Shown in pieces: positions 43,295 to 51,923 of a stretch of 64,000 bases of DNA (positions within the stretch are counted from its first letter, which is position 1; every line of letters starts with the position of its first letter). Below the pieces are notes generated by a model. That model worked only from the letters and a program-made list of their open reading frames with translations, was not told the DNA's origin and made no database searches. A program made the translations under genes and the position numbers. The stretch lies in the NCBI GenBank assembly GCA_964401685.1, contig CAYNZH010000008.1, positions 7,346-71,345 of the forward strand, given 5' to 3'. The DNA comes from DASRQK01 sp964401685. GTDB lineage: Bacteria > Bacteroidota > Bacteroidia > Sphingobacteriales > Sphingobacteriaceae.

Positions 43295-45174
43295 TGGTCG
43301 AAACACTTAAAAAGTACTGGGGTTATTCCTCGTACCGACCACTACAGGAGGAAATTATCCAGTCTGTTTTGGACGGCAAGGATACGTTGGCACTGATGCC
43401 CACGGGTGGAGGCAAGTCTATATGCTTTCAAGTGCCCGCGATGATGCGCGAAGGAATTTGCATTGTGGTGTCCCCGTTGATTGCGCTGATGAAAGATCAG
43501 GTAGAGAATCTTCAGGCACGGGATATCCCAGCTGTCGCGGTGTTTTCTGGTATGGGAAAGCGGGAAGTAGCCACGGCTTTGGAAAATTGCGTGCACGGGC
43601 CGATCAAATTCCTGTACCTTTCTCCAGAGCGATTGACCAGCGAGCATGTTCAGGAAATGATCAGGCATATGAACGTCAATTTGTTCGCCATAGACGAAGC
43701 GCATTGCATCTCACAATGGGGTTATGATTTCCGGCCGCCTTACCTAAACCTAAAAATGCTTAGGGAGTTGCATCCCGAGGTGCCATTTCTTGCGTTGACC
43801 GCAACCGCTACCGCACAGGTCGTCGACGATATACAGGAAAAACTCGGATTTCTGAAGCCAAGGGTGCTGAAAATGAGTTTCTACCGTGAAAATCTAGCGT
43901 ACATGGTGCTAAACGAAGAAGATAAGCATGGAAGAATGGTGCGGATCATTCGAAAACTGGGGGGAAGTGGAATCGTCTATGTACGCAATCGCCGGAAAAC
44001 TCAGGATACAGTGATGAATCTCCGACGTGAGGGAATCTCGTCAGACTTTTACCATGCGGGCCTGACTTCGGATGAACGCAACCAGCGGCAGGAAGCCTGG
44101 AAAAAAAATCAGACCAAAGTTATAGTCGCAACCAACGCCTTTGGAATGGGTATCGACAAGCCTGATGTACGATTCGTCATTCATCTGGAGCCGCCTGATT
44201 CGCTCGAAGCCTATTATCAAGAGGCCGGAAGGGGAGGGCGCGACGGCAAAAAAGCCTATGCCATTTTGCTCTTTCAGGAAAGCGACCTTATTCAATTGAG
44301 AAAAAACCTTGCGATTAGTTTTCCGGATAATGACTATGTAAGCCGGATTTACCATGCTCTGGGTAATTATTATCAGCTGGCTTATGGCGCAGGCGAGAAT
44401 CTGAATTTTGATTTTGACCTGGGGGATTTCTGTAAAAAATTCAAATTTGAGGTTCTGCCCGCTCTCAGCGCGCTTAAATTGCTCGAAAGAAACGGCTGGA
44501 TCACTCTCAGTGAGAACGTGTTTTTGCCCTCTCGCCTGAAGTTTGAAGTCGGCCAGTCAGATCTTTACAAGTTCCAAGTGGAAAACCAAAGTTACGACCC
44601 TTTTATCAAACTCGTTCTGCGATCCTACGGTGGGATTTTTGACCACTTTGTTGCAGTCCGAGAGAACGATCTCGCGCAGGCAACAGGCCAAGCCAGGTCA
44701 AAAGTCATCCAGGCGCTGGAATATTTGCATCAACAGGAAATCCTGACCTACATCCCTCAAACGGATAGCCCGCAATTGCAGTTTTGCCGCCCCAGAGTAG
44801 ACAGATCCCGTTTGCATCTAGATTGGCCGGGAATCCGTGTGCTCAGGGAGACCCGAGAAGAGCAGCTTCAGTCGGTTTTCACCTACCTTGAACAACAAAA
44901 ATGTCGGAGCCAACTTCTCTTAAGTTACTTTTCTGAAAATTCCTCCCTTCCCTGTGGGAGCTGCGATATCTGTTTGAAAACTAAAAATTCACGGAAAAGC
45001 GCAGAAAAAATTCGCGAGGAAATCATAGTGGCGCTCTCCGAAAGTCCCCTTTGCATTAAGGAATTGGTAGACCGCGTACCTTCAGCTGATGAGAAATATA
45101 CGCTCACCATCGTACGCGAGCTGTTAGAGGAGGGGATTCTCACTGTAAAAAATGATCTTTACCTCCTTCGCTGA
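43294..45174 (+). CDS. recQ: ATP-dependent DNA helicase RecQ (no HRDC)
   Basis: Superfamily 2 3'-5' helicase of recombination and fork repair, 626 residues. Walker A PTGGGKSICFQVP (~36-48), DEAH box at 134-137 in AIDEAHCISQWGYDFRPPY, then the second RecA domain with NAFGMGIDKPDVR and QEAGRGGRDG. The zinc cysteines are residues 537, 554, 557 and 560 (spacing 16-2-2), exactly RecQ. The winged-helix region follows; no HRDC domain is present. The ATG overlaps the comEC stop in TAATG. Confidence 0.95.
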   Translation: MVETLKKYWGYSSYRPLQEEIIQSVLDGKDTLALMPTGGGKSICFQVPAMMREGICIVVSPLIALMKDQVENLQARDIPAVAVFSGMGKREVATALENCVHGPIKFLYLSPERLTSEHVQEMIRHMNVNLFAIDEAHCISQWGYDFRPPYLNLKMLRELHPEVPFLALTATATAQVVDDIQEKLGFLKPRVLKMSFYRENLAYMVLNEEDKHGRMVRIIRKLGGSGIVYVRNRRKTQDTVMNLRREGISSDFYHAGLTSDERNQRQEAWKKNQTKVIVATNAFGMGIDKPDVRFVIHLEPPDSLEAYYQEAGRGGRDGKKAYAILLFQESDLIQLRKNLAISFPDNDYVSRIYHALGNYYQLAYGAGENLNFDFDLGDFCKKFKFEVLPALSALKLLERNGWITLSENVFLPSRLKFEVGQSDLYKFQVENQSYDPFIKLVLRSYGGIFDHFVAVRENDLAQATGQARSKVIQALEYLHQQEILTYIPQTDSPQLQFCRPRVDRSRLHLDWPGIRVLRETREEQLQSVFTYLEQQKCRSQLLLSYFSENSSLPCGSCDICLKTKNSRKSAEKIREEIIVALSESPLCIKELVDRVPSADEKYTLTIVRELLEEGILTVKNDLYLLR

Positions 45175-45190
45175 TGGCCTTGGCGGAAAT

Positions 45191-45225
45191 TAAAAAAGCC
45201 ACTCTATTCGACTAAAGCGGCTTTC
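45191..45225 (-). terminator. Terminator of the tRNA-Arg gene
   Basis: On the minus strand AAAGCC-G-CTTTA pairs with TAGAG-T-GGCTTT and a T-run follows. It may also serve recQ on the plus strand, though weakly. Confidence 0.6.
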
Positions 45226-45229
45226 TGTG

Positions 45230-45301
45230 TGTTCCCGAAGGGATTCGAACCCCTATCTTCAGAACCGGAATCTGAAATTCTATCCATTGAACTACGGGAA
45301 C
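45230..45301 (-). tRNA. tRNA-Arg (anticodon CCG)
   Basis: A complete 72-base cloverleaf on the minus strand. Acceptor GTTCCCG/CGGGAAC pairs fully, U8-A9 is present, the D-arm GTTC/GAAT has a G-T pair, the anticodon stem TCAGA/TCTGA holds loop TTCCGGT with anticodon CCG (reads CGG), the variable loop is 4 bases, and the T-arm AGGGG-TTCGAAT-CCCTT has one G-T wobble. The discriminator is A and CCA is not encoded. It lies between recQ and the propeller lipoprotein. Confidence 0.93.
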
Positions 45302-45379
45302 AGGTCACCATTTTTGATGGTGGACGCAAATATAAGAAAATAAATAGCAGGGCTCTAATTTAAATTTTTTTTATAATTA

Positions 45380-45410
45380 TTTGGGAATTTAAATTTTATT
45401 TGTATTTTTG
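45380..45410 (+). promoter_or_regulatory. Promoter for the structured leader and propeller lipoprotein
   Basis: -33 TTTG (45380-45383), a 19-base spacer, then TATTTTTG (45403-45410). The predicted start near 45415-45417 gives a leader of about 110 bases. Confidence 0.7.
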
Positions 45411-45416
45411 TTTTAT

Positions 45417-45526
45417 TAGGTTTAGGTTGATTGTCTCTATCCAGAGACACTGCAAGCCCGGAAGGTCGCCCGATTTGTCCGGGCTTGTCTTTGGCAAGGG
45501 TGCAGAAACGCTTAGATAACCCAATT
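45417..45526 (+). promoter_or_regulatory. Structured 5' leader (unknown class)
   Basis: Two perfect stems follow the promoter: TGTCTC/GAGACA (45432-45437 with 45444-45449, 6-base loop) and a 10-bp stem CAAGCCCGGA/TCCGGGCTTG (45453-45462 with 45478-45487, 15-base loop). GGTT at 45425-45428 and AACC near 45518-45521 could close the structure. It could be a cis-regulatory RNA or attenuator; it does not match a family I know. Confidence 0.45.
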
Positions 45527-46588
45527 ATGAACAAGTTTCACGTTTTTATCGTATTAATCCTCTCTGTGGCCGGTTGTTCACATCCGAACTTGCAGGCGCT
45601 CGAGCCACCTGCTTTGGAAATTATTGAAAGCGGGAGAGAGACGAGTATTCGGGGTCTATCTGTTGTAGATGATTCGGTAGCCTGGGTCAGTGGCAGCAAT
45701 GGGTGGGTGGGGAGATCAGTTGACCGTGGTGAAAATTGGGATTGGCAGCAAATAAAAGGTTTTGAAACTTTTGATTTTAGAGACATCGAGGCGTTTTCGT
45801 CCACAGAGGCGGTGCTGCTCAGTGCAGGATCTCCTCTAGTGATTTTGCGGACGGAAGATGCAGGTACTACATGGACTGAATCCTACCGTGATGATAGAGC
45901 GGAGATCTTTTTTGATGGACTGGATTTCGTAGAAAGTGGCAGGGGGATCGCTTATGGAGATCCTATCGATAGCAATTTCCAGCTTTTGGAAACCAAAGAC
46001 CGAGGTGTTTCCTGGAAAGACATCAGTCCCGTAGCGCGCTTAGAAGCGACACAGGGAGAGGCAGGCTTTGCCGCAAGTGGCTCAGGAATACAAATGTTTC
46101 CTTCCGGCGAAGTGTATATTGCAACCGGAGGAGCGATTTCCAGAATCTTATTCTCGCCTGACTTTGGGAAAAATTGGCAGACTTTTGATACGCCAATGAT
46201 ACAGGGGACGTCGTCAAGAGGAATTTTTTCAATCGCTTTTTCCAGTCCATCCGAAGGCATCGCCGTCGGCGGCGATTATACCATAGATACCCTAAGGGAA
46301 AATGCGGTTTGGATCACGCAAGATGGAGGCAGATCCTGGACCAAGCCCACGGTGGGTACAAACGGTTACCGGTCCGCTGTCACGTATATTACAGGGACAG
46401 AAAGTTCAGATAGGCCACTACATTTGCTGGCTTGTGGCACCTCTGGAGTGGACTATTCCCGCGACGGGGGAGTTCACTGGGAGCCGATCAGCAAAGAAAG
46501 CTACCATGTAGTGGAAAGCTCCGGGATCGGCAACTGGACGCTGCTTGCCGGCGCCGACGGACGCATCGCCGTATTCAGCCAACCCTAA
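45527..46588 (+). CDS. Propeller lipoprotein (YCF48/BNR-repeat-like)
   Basis: A 353-residue predicted lipoprotein: MNKFHVFIVLILSVAGCSHP has a lipobox at SVAGC. The body is a seven-bladed-type propeller with Asp-box/BNR-like repeats (SVDRGENWDW, RTEDAGTTWTES, ETKDRGVSWKD, TQDGGRSWTK, SRDGGVHWEP). Bacteroidota proteins like this are often labelled 'oxidoreductase' or YCF48-related without proof; no catalytic motif is seen. The Met at 45527 is chosen because the long open frame upstream runs through the structured leader. Confidence 0.78.
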   Translation: MNKFHVFIVLILSVAGCSHPNLQALEPPALEIIESGRETSIRGLSVVDDSVAWVSGSNGWVGRSVDRGENWDWQQIKGFETFDFRDIEAFSSTEAVLLSAGSPLVILRTEDAGTTWTESYRDDRAEIFFDGLDFVESGRGIAYGDPIDSNFQLLETKDRGVSWKDISPVARLEATQGEAGFAASGSGIQMFPSGEVYIATGGAISRILFSPDFGKNWQTFDTPMIQGTSSRGIFSIAFSSPSEGIAVGGDYTIDTLRENAVWITQDGGRSWTKPTVGTNGYRSAVTYITGTESSDRPLHLLACGTSGVDYSRDGGVHWEPISKESYHVVESSGIGNWTLLAGADGRIAVFSQP

Positions 46589-46591
46589 AAA

Positions 46592-47692
46592 TCAGACATT
46601 AAACCTAAAGTGCATCACATCGCCGTCCTGCACTACATAAGTTTTACCTTCTACGCTCAGCTTACCGACTTCTTTTACCGCAGCCTCAGAGCCATAATGG
46701 ATAAAGTCCTCATACTTGATCACTTCGGCGCGGATAAATCCTTTCTCGAAATCAGTGTGTATCACACCGGCCGCTTGAGGCGCGGTGTAGCCTTTTTCTA
46801 TGGTCCAGGCCCGTACTTCCTGTACTCCCGCCGTAAAGTAAGTCGCCAAATTCAGCAAGCTGTAGGCCGCGCGAATTAGTTTGTTTACCCCAGATTCCTC
46901 CAAACCAAGGTCCTCCAGAAACATTTCTCTTTCCTCGTAGGTTTCCAGTTGCGCGATTTCTGATTCAATTTGGGCTGAAATGACCAACACTTCCGCTTTC
47001 TCGTCCTTGACCGCTTCCTTGACCGCTTCTACAAACTTATTTCCAGTATTGACCGAAGCCTCATCGACGTTACACACATACAAGACGGGTTTTACAGTCA
47101 ATAAACTCAAATCATCAATAAATTCGAAATCCTCCGCCGAGATGGGGGCAGTTCGGACTGATTTTCCCGATTCCAGATGCGATTTTACAACGGACAATAT
47201 CTCATAGGTTCGTTTGGCCTCTTTGTCGTTCCCCGTTTTTGCCATCTTTTCAACACGCTGAAGCCTTTTCACCACCGTGTCCAGATCTTTAAGCTGCAAC
47301 TCGGTGTCAATGATCTCTTTGTCACGGATGGGGTCGACAGAACCATCTACATGGATGACATTATCGTCTTCAAAGCAGCGCAGGACATGGATGATCGCAT
47401 TCGTCGTGCGGATATTCCCCAAAAACTGGTTCCCCAGGCCCTCGCCCTTACTGGCACCCTTGACCAAGCCCGCAATGTCCACGATTTCAATGGTGTTTGG
47501 AAGCACCCGTTGGGGTTTGACCAGCTCAGCCAATTTATTCAATCTGTCATCCGGCACGGTGATTACGCCGATGTTTGGTTCTATAGTGCAAAAAGGAAAA
47601 TTTGCAGCCTGCGCTTTCGCGTTTGATAAACAATTGAATAGGGTAGATTTACCCACATTTGGTAAACCCACGATGCCACACTGTAATGCCAT
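46592..47692 (-). CDS. ychF: Redox-regulated ATPase YchF
   Basis: Obg-family ATPase bound to ribosomes, 366 residues, starting MALQCGIVGLPNVGKSTLFN (P-loop). ANFPFCTIEPNIGVITVPD is switch I, VDIAGLVKGASKGEGLGNQFLG switch II; the nucleotide-specificity motif is NVDE-like (VCNVDEASV) rather than NKxD, as in YchF. The C-terminal TGS domain ends the protein. Upstream Met options (47797) overlap engB promoter DNA and are rejected. Confidence 0.95.
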   Translation of the reverse strand: MALQCGIVGLPNVGKSTLFNCLSNAKAQAANFPFCTIEPNIGVITVPDDRLNKLAELVKPQRVLPNTIEIVDIAGLVKGASKGEGLGNQFLGNIRTTNAIIHVLRCFEDDNVIHVDGSVDPIRDKEIIDTELQLKDLDTVVKRLQRVEKMAKTGNDKEAKRTYEILSVVKSHLESGKSVRTAPISAEDFEFIDDLSLLTVKPVLYVCNVDEASVNTGNKFVEAVKEAVKDEKAEVLVISAQIESEIAQLETYEEREMFLEDLGLEESGVNKLIRAAYSLLNLATYFTAGVQEVRAWTIEKGYTAPQAAGVIHTDFEKGFIRAEVIKYEDFIHYGSEAAVKEVGKLSVEGKTYVVQDGDVMHFRFNV

Positions 47693-47718
47693 TCTTTCTA
47701 AAATTTTAAAATCGAATG

Positions 47719-47726
47719 CAAAGATA
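47719..47726 (-). promoter_or_regulatory. Bacteroidota -7 element for ychF
   Basis: TATCTTTG on the minus strand, about 26 bases before the ychF ATG, giving a leader of about 20 bases. Confidence 0.5.
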
Positions 47727-47734
47727 TAAATATT

Positions 47735-47742
47735 TAACTTTG
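47735..47742 (+). promoter_or_regulatory. -7 element predicting a leaderless engB mRNA
   Basis: TAACTTTG with 4 bases to the ATG at 47747. It is back to back with the ychF element 8 bases away. Confidence 0.55.
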
Positions 47743-47746
47743 TCAG

Positions 47747-48358
47747 ATGATAATAAAAAGTGCGGAATTTATTTGCAGTAATACCAGAGTCGATCAATTA
47801 CCCCCAGCGGACAAGCCCGAGTATGCGTTTATTGGTCGTTCCAATGTGGGTAAATCTTCGCTCATCAACGCGCTTACTGAAAAGAAGAATTTAGCGAAAA
47901 CTTCTCAAACTCCCGGAAAAACACAGCTGATCAATCATTTTTTGATTAATGAAAGATGGTATTTGGTCGATTTGCCGGGCTATGGTTTTGCTAAGACATC
48001 CAAATCTTTGCGGGCGGATTGGCGAAAATTTATACGCAAATACCTGAGAGAGCGTCCCAATCTTCAGTGCGTCTTCGTCCTGGTGGACAGTCGCGTCGAT
48101 CCTCAGAAAAATGATCTGGACTTCTGTTGTTGGCTTGGCGAAGAAGGAATTCCTTTCTCCTTGGTGTTTACTAAAGCAGATAAGCAGTCCAACGCAAAAT
48201 CCCAGCAGAATATTGCCCAATTTAAAAAGGCCTTATTGACTTGGTTTGAGGAAATTCCTGCACTTTTTCTGACCTCTTCGGAAACGCGCCTGGGAAACGA
48301 GGAACTGCTGGCATACATTGAAGAGATCAATCAAAATTATCAACGTCCGGCTTTATGA
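47747..48358 (+). CDS. engB: GTP-binding protein EngB/YsxC
   Basis: TrmE-Era-EngA-EngB GTPase needed for late 50S ribosome assembly. It has 203 residues: FIGRSNVGKSSLINALTEKK (G1), KTSQTPGKTQLINHF (G2), LVDLPGYGFA (G3), VFTKADKQS (G4) and LTSSETRLG (G5). An early ATG lies 4 bases downstream of a TAnnTTTG element. The gene is divergent from ychF, also a ribosome-associated NTPase. Confidence 0.96.
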   Translation: MIIKSAEFICSNTRVDQLPPADKPEYAFIGRSNVGKSSLINALTEKKNLAKTSQTPGKTQLINHFLINERWYLVDLPGYGFAKTSKSLRADWRKFIRKYLRERPNLQCVFVLVDSRVDPQKNDLDFCCWLGEEGIPFSLVFTKADKQSNAKSQQNIAQFKKALLTWFEEIPALFLTSSETRLGNEELLAYIEEINQNYQRPAL

Positions 48359-48409
48359 GGTAGCCTAGCTTTTTCTAATCGGGGGCCAGTGCCTTTAATC
48401 CACTTTTTT

Positions 48410-48430
48410 GGGAAAATTATGTATTTTCCC
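48410..48430. repeat. Palindrome between engB and topA
   Basis: GGGAAAAT (48410-48417) and ATTTTCCC (48423-48430) form a perfect 8-bp inverted repeat with a 5-base spacer. No T-run follows on either strand, so it is not a simple terminator. It lies 75 bases before topA and could be a regulator binding site. Confidence 0.4.
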
Positions 48431-48504
48431 GTAAAAATATTGTCATTTCATGAATTAATCCCTTAATTTGCAAAAATCATATCACAAACAACGAAGAGTT
48501 CTGA

Positions 48505-50832
48505 ATGGCAAAAAATTTATTAATAGTGGAATCACCGGCGAAAGCCAAGACGATTGAGGGGTATTTGGGGAAGGATTTTTTGGTCAAATCTAGCTATGGC
48601 CATATCCGGGATTTAAAGAAGACAGATGACGCCATTGAGGTGGATAATGATTTTAAACAGCAATATGAGGTCCCTGCCGAAAAGAAGGCAGTTGTCGCTG
48701 AGTTAAAGAAACATGCTAAAAATGCGGAGACGGTCTGGCTTGCGTCCGATGAGGACCGGGAGGGAGAAGCCATTTCCTGGCACCTTTTCGAAACTTTGGG
48801 GCTGGACAAAGACAAAACCAGGAGAATCGTTTTTCACGAGATCACCAAGCCGGCGATCCAGAAAGCAATTGAGAATCCTCGGCAAATAGATTATAACCTC
48901 GTTCACGCCCAGCAGGCCCGCCGTGTGCTGGATAGATTGGTGGGTTTTGAGTTGTCTCCCGTTTTATGGAGAAAAGTCAAGCCTTCATTGTCTGCAGGAA
49001 GGGTGCAGTCAGTCGCCGTGCGCCTTATAGTCGAGCGTGAGCGGGAAATCATTCACTTTCAGGCAGAATCGGCCTTTCGGGTCGTTGCCATTTTTAAGAC
49101 TGAGAAAAACGAGCAGTTCAAAGCTGAACTCCCGCATCGGTTTGAGCGTGAACAGGATGCATATAAATTTCTTGAAGACTGTCTGTCGGCAGAGTTTGCG
49201 GTCAAGCATCTGGAAACAAAACCGGCCAAAAGATCTCCTTCTGCTCCTTTTACGACATCGACATTGCAACAGGAAGCCAGTAGGAAATTGGGTTTTTCGG
49301 TGGCGCGAACGATGAACGTCGCACAGCGACTTTATGAGTCGGGAAAGATCACCTATATGAGGACGGACTCTGTCAACCTCAGTGAAACGGCACTTAATGG
49401 CGCAGAAGCCGAGATCCGTGCCGCCTACGGTGACAAATATCATAAAAAACGACAGTTTAAAACCAAATCCGCAAGCGCGCAGGAAGCCCATGAGGCCATA
49501 AGACCGACCTATTTCGAGCAACACACAATAGAGGGCGACCAGGCTGAGAGGCGTTTGTACGAGTTGATCTGGAAGCGCACGGTAGCCTCTCAAATGAGCG
49601 AAGCCCAATTTGAAAGAACAACCGCAAAAATCCAAATTTCCACCCGCACGGAGGAGATGGTGGCAAAAGGCGAAGTCATCAAGTTTGATGGTTTTTTGAA
49701 AGTTTACCTGGAGTCGACCGATGAAGAAAGCGACGTGTCCCTTGAAGATGAATCCGGAAACACCTTGCTGCCTGCACTTTCTTTGAATCAGCCTCTGAAG
49801 AACATCGCTATGACAGCAACAGAGCGCTTTTCCAGACCTCCCGCCCGCTACACCGAGGCAAGCCTTGTCAAAAAGATGGAGGAGCTCGGCATAGGACGCC
49901 CATCTACCTATGCACCAACGATTTCAACGATTCAGAATCGCGGGTATGTCGTCAAAGAAGACCGCGAAGGCAAGGAAAGGCAGTATCGCGTGCTTGAAAT
50001 TCAAAAAACTGCGGTGCAAAGCATCCTCAAAACGGAAGTCACAGGGACCGAAAAATCGAAGCTTTTTCCCACTGATATTGGAATGGTTGTTACCGATTTT
50101 CTGATCGAGCATTTTAAGGGGATCGTGGATTATCATTTTACCGCAAAAGTCGAGAAGCAATTTGATGAGATCGCTCAAGGACTGATGGATTGGACAAAAA
50201 TGCTCCAGAATTTTTACGGACCTTTCCATAAAGAAGTTGAGAACACATTGGAACACGCCGATCGGGCCAATAACGAAAGAGAACTCGGAATAGATCCAGC
50301 CTCGGGAAGGCCTGTTAGCGTGCGAATCGGGCGTTTTGGACCCTTGGTCCAGTTGGGGCATCAAGACGATGAGGAAAAACCAAAGTATGCGAGTTTGCGC
50401 CCTGGACAGATGATTGAAACCATCACTTTCGAAGATGCTCTGGAGCTTTTCAAACTTCCAAAAAAGGTAGGTGAATTCGAGGAGACCGATATGATTGTAG
50501 CAATAGGTCGTTTTGGACCATATATACGGCACAACAATGCCTTCTACTCCTTGCCTAAAGGAACCGACCCGCATGAAGTCAAAGAAGAAGAAGCTATTCA
50601 GATCATCCAGGATAAACGGAAGAAAGACGCGGAGAAAATCATTCGTGTTTTTGACGAAAATCCAGATGCACGCATAGAGAACGGCCGTTGGGGGCCATTT
50701 GTACGGATGGGCAAGCAAAACATCAAAATCCCCAAAGGAACTGAAGTCGAAGGGATCACCTACGAAGATGTCCTGAAGTGGGCAGAAGCAGATGAGAAAA
50801 AGCCTAAAACCCGATCACGTAGTAAGAAATAA
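48505..50832 (+). CDS. topA: DNA topoisomerase I
   Basis: Type IA topoisomerase relaxing negative supercoils. Its 775 residues have an N-terminal Toprim domain (LLIVESPAKAKTIEGYLG, ASDEDREGEAISWHL), the active-site Tyr284 in SGKITYMRTDSVNL, and GIGRPSTYAPTISTIQ. The C-terminus carries Bacteroidota-type topoisomerase C-repeat domains (RIGRFGPLVQLG, IGRFGPYIRHN, GRWGPFVRMGKQN), not zinc fingers, and a Lys-rich tail. It heads a run with a small unknown and cmk. Confidence 0.96.
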   Translation: MAKNLLIVESPAKAKTIEGYLGKDFLVKSSYGHIRDLKKTDDAIEVDNDFKQQYEVPAEKKAVVAELKKHAKNAETVWLASDEDREGEAISWHLFETLGLDKDKTRRIVFHEITKPAIQKAIENPRQIDYNLVHAQQARRVLDRLVGFELSPVLWRKVKPSLSAGRVQSVAVRLIVEREREIIHFQAESAFRVVAIFKTEKNEQFKAELPHRFEREQDAYKFLEDCLSAEFAVKHLETKPAKRSPSAPFTTSTLQQEASRKLGFSVARTMNVAQRLYESGKITYMRTDSVNLSETALNGAEAEIRAAYGDKYHKKRQFKTKSASAQEAHEAIRPTYFEQHTIEGDQAERRLYELIWKRTVASQMSEAQFERTTAKIQISTRTEEMVAKGEVIKFDGFLKVYLESTDEESDVSLEDESGNTLLPALSLNQPLKNIAMTATERFSRPPARYTEASLVKKMEELGIGRPSTYAPTISTIQNRGYVVKEDREGKERQYRVLEIQKTAVQSILKTEVTGTEKSKLFPTDIGMVVTDFLIEHFKGIVDYHFTAKVEKQFDEIAQGLMDWTKMLQNFYGPFHKEVENTLEHADRANNERELGIDPASGRPVSVRIGRFGPLVQLGHQDDEEKPKYASLRPGQMIETITFEDALELFKLPKKVGEFEETDMIVAIGRFGPYIRHNNAFYSLPKGTDPHEVKEEEAIQIIQDKRKKDAEKIIRVFDENPDARIENGRWGPFVRMGKQNIKIPKGTEVEGITYEDVLKWAEADEKKPKTRSRSKK

Positions 50833-50835
50833 TTC

Positions 50836-51255
50836 ATGAAAGCAGATTTGCCCGAAAATATAGTCAAAGATATTGCGGTCGCCGTAGTACTCGAAAGCGA
50901 AAGCCCCGAGGGCGCGGTATGGCACGTATACCTGATCAACGAAAAAGAGACGGATATACAAAACGTTATGGTCAGCTCAAAGGGCTATGGAGAAAAAGAC
51001 AATGAAGGAGTCAAAACCTCTGTGCTGAGACATTTTATAGGCGATTTAGGCGCGAAAGAATTTGCAAAGATCGAAGCGATAGATCCCGAGGTTTTTGGGT
51101 TAACCAATGAGTATTGGCTCAGTTTTTATGAAGAGGGAAATATCTTCGATAAGAAGTATATCTTTCTTCCCGAGAGTATTGTCGATGAGAATCTGGTGAA
51201 AATTCCCCTACTAAATAAGCCGGGAATCATGGTCGGAGGAAGGACGGAAAGATGA
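50836..51255 (+). CDS. Conserved hypothetical protein between topA and cmk
   Basis: A 139-residue soluble protein without a domain I can name: MKADLPENIVKDIAVAVVLE, HVYLINEKETDIQNVMVSSK, KYIFLPESIVDENLVKIPLL. Similar proteins occur in Bacteroidota and are sometimes mislabelled as a phenylalanyl-tRNA synthetase fragment; I see no synthetase motif. It starts 3 bases after topA and overlaps cmk by 4 bases, so it is firmly inside the topA-cmk operon. Confidence 0.8.
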   Translation: MKADLPENIVKDIAVAVVLESESPEGAVWHVYLINEKETDIQNVMVSSKGYGEKDNEGVKTSVLRHFIGDLGAKEFAKIEAIDPEVFGLTNEYWLSFYEEGNIFDKKYIFLPESIVDENLVKIPLLNKPGIMVGGRTER

Positions 51256-51923
51256 AAAGAAGCAATACCATTATCGCTATTGACGGCTATTCCTCCTGCG
51301 GGAAAAGCACCCTGGCCAAGGCCCTGGCCTCTACCCTCGGTTACCTATATATAGATAGTGGAGCGATGTACCGTGCCGTGACTCTTTACTTCATCAGGGA
51401 AAATACCAATCTGTCCCAGGAAGATGAGGTTAAAAAAATGCTTGAGGACGTCCATATTGATCTCCATCACGAGGACGGCAAATTAATAGTGCTGCTCAAC
51501 GACGAGGATATCAGCGAGGAAATCAGGCAAATGCCCGTTTCAGAGTTGGTCAGCGAGGTTAGTGCGTTGAAGCCTGTCCGCCAGGCGATGGTTGCCTTAC
51601 AACAGGGCATGGGCAAACGAAAAAACATTATCATGGACGGTCGTGACATCGGCACCACCGTATTTCCCGATGCAGACCTCAAACTTTTCATGATCGCCGA
51701 CCCCAATGTGCGTGCCCAAAGGCGCTATAAAGAACTTCTTTCCAAGGGCGAAAAGGTTACCCTGGAAGAAGTTTTTGAAAATATCGCACACAGGGATTAT
51801 ATAGACACGACCCGTGCCGAGAGCCCGCTATCGCGTGCGCCCGACGCTGTCGTGCTGGACAACACCGACCTCAACGAAGAGCAACAGTTACAATTTGTCC
51901 TAGACAGACTGGGAACACCTTAG
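51252..51923 (+). CDS. cmk: Cytidylate kinase
   Basis: CMP/dCMP kinase of pyrimidine nucleotide metabolism, 223 residues: IAIDGYSSCGKSTLAKALAS (P-loop), YIDSGAMYRAVT, NIIMDGRDIGTTVFPDADLKLFM, and the C-terminal DTTRAESPLSRAPDAVVLDNT. The stop is interlocked with the stop of the convergent FrnE-like gene (TTAG, each reading its own strand). Confidence 0.96.
   Translation: MKRSNTIIAIDGYSSCGKSTLAKALASTLGYLYIDSGAMYRAVTLYFIRENTNLSQEDEVKKMLEDVHIDLHHEDGKLIVLLNDEDISEEIRQMPVSELVSEVSALKPVRQAMVALQQGMGKRKNIIMDGRDIGTTVFPDADLKLFMIADPNVRAQRRYKELLSKGEKVTLEEVFENIAHRDYIDTTRAESPLSRAPDAVVLDNTDLNEEQQLQFVLDRLGTP

Noticed and set aside
45451..45490. Small SRP RNA from the CCGGAAGG stretch
   Set aside because: Only about 8 bases match; the AGCAGC side of the SRP loop is absent.
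45417..45526. S-box (SAM-I) riboswitch
   Set aside because: Fragments such as ATCCAGAGA, GGCAA and GGTGC are present, but the stem order, kink-turn and fourth helix of SAM-I are missing and the gene is not a methionine gene.
45431..45526. Coding extension of the propeller lipoprotein
   Set aside because: The frame is open but crosses the structured leader and would bury the signal peptide.
47693..47797. Longer YchF start at 47797
   Set aside because: It overlaps engB and its promoter; family members start at MALQCGIVG.
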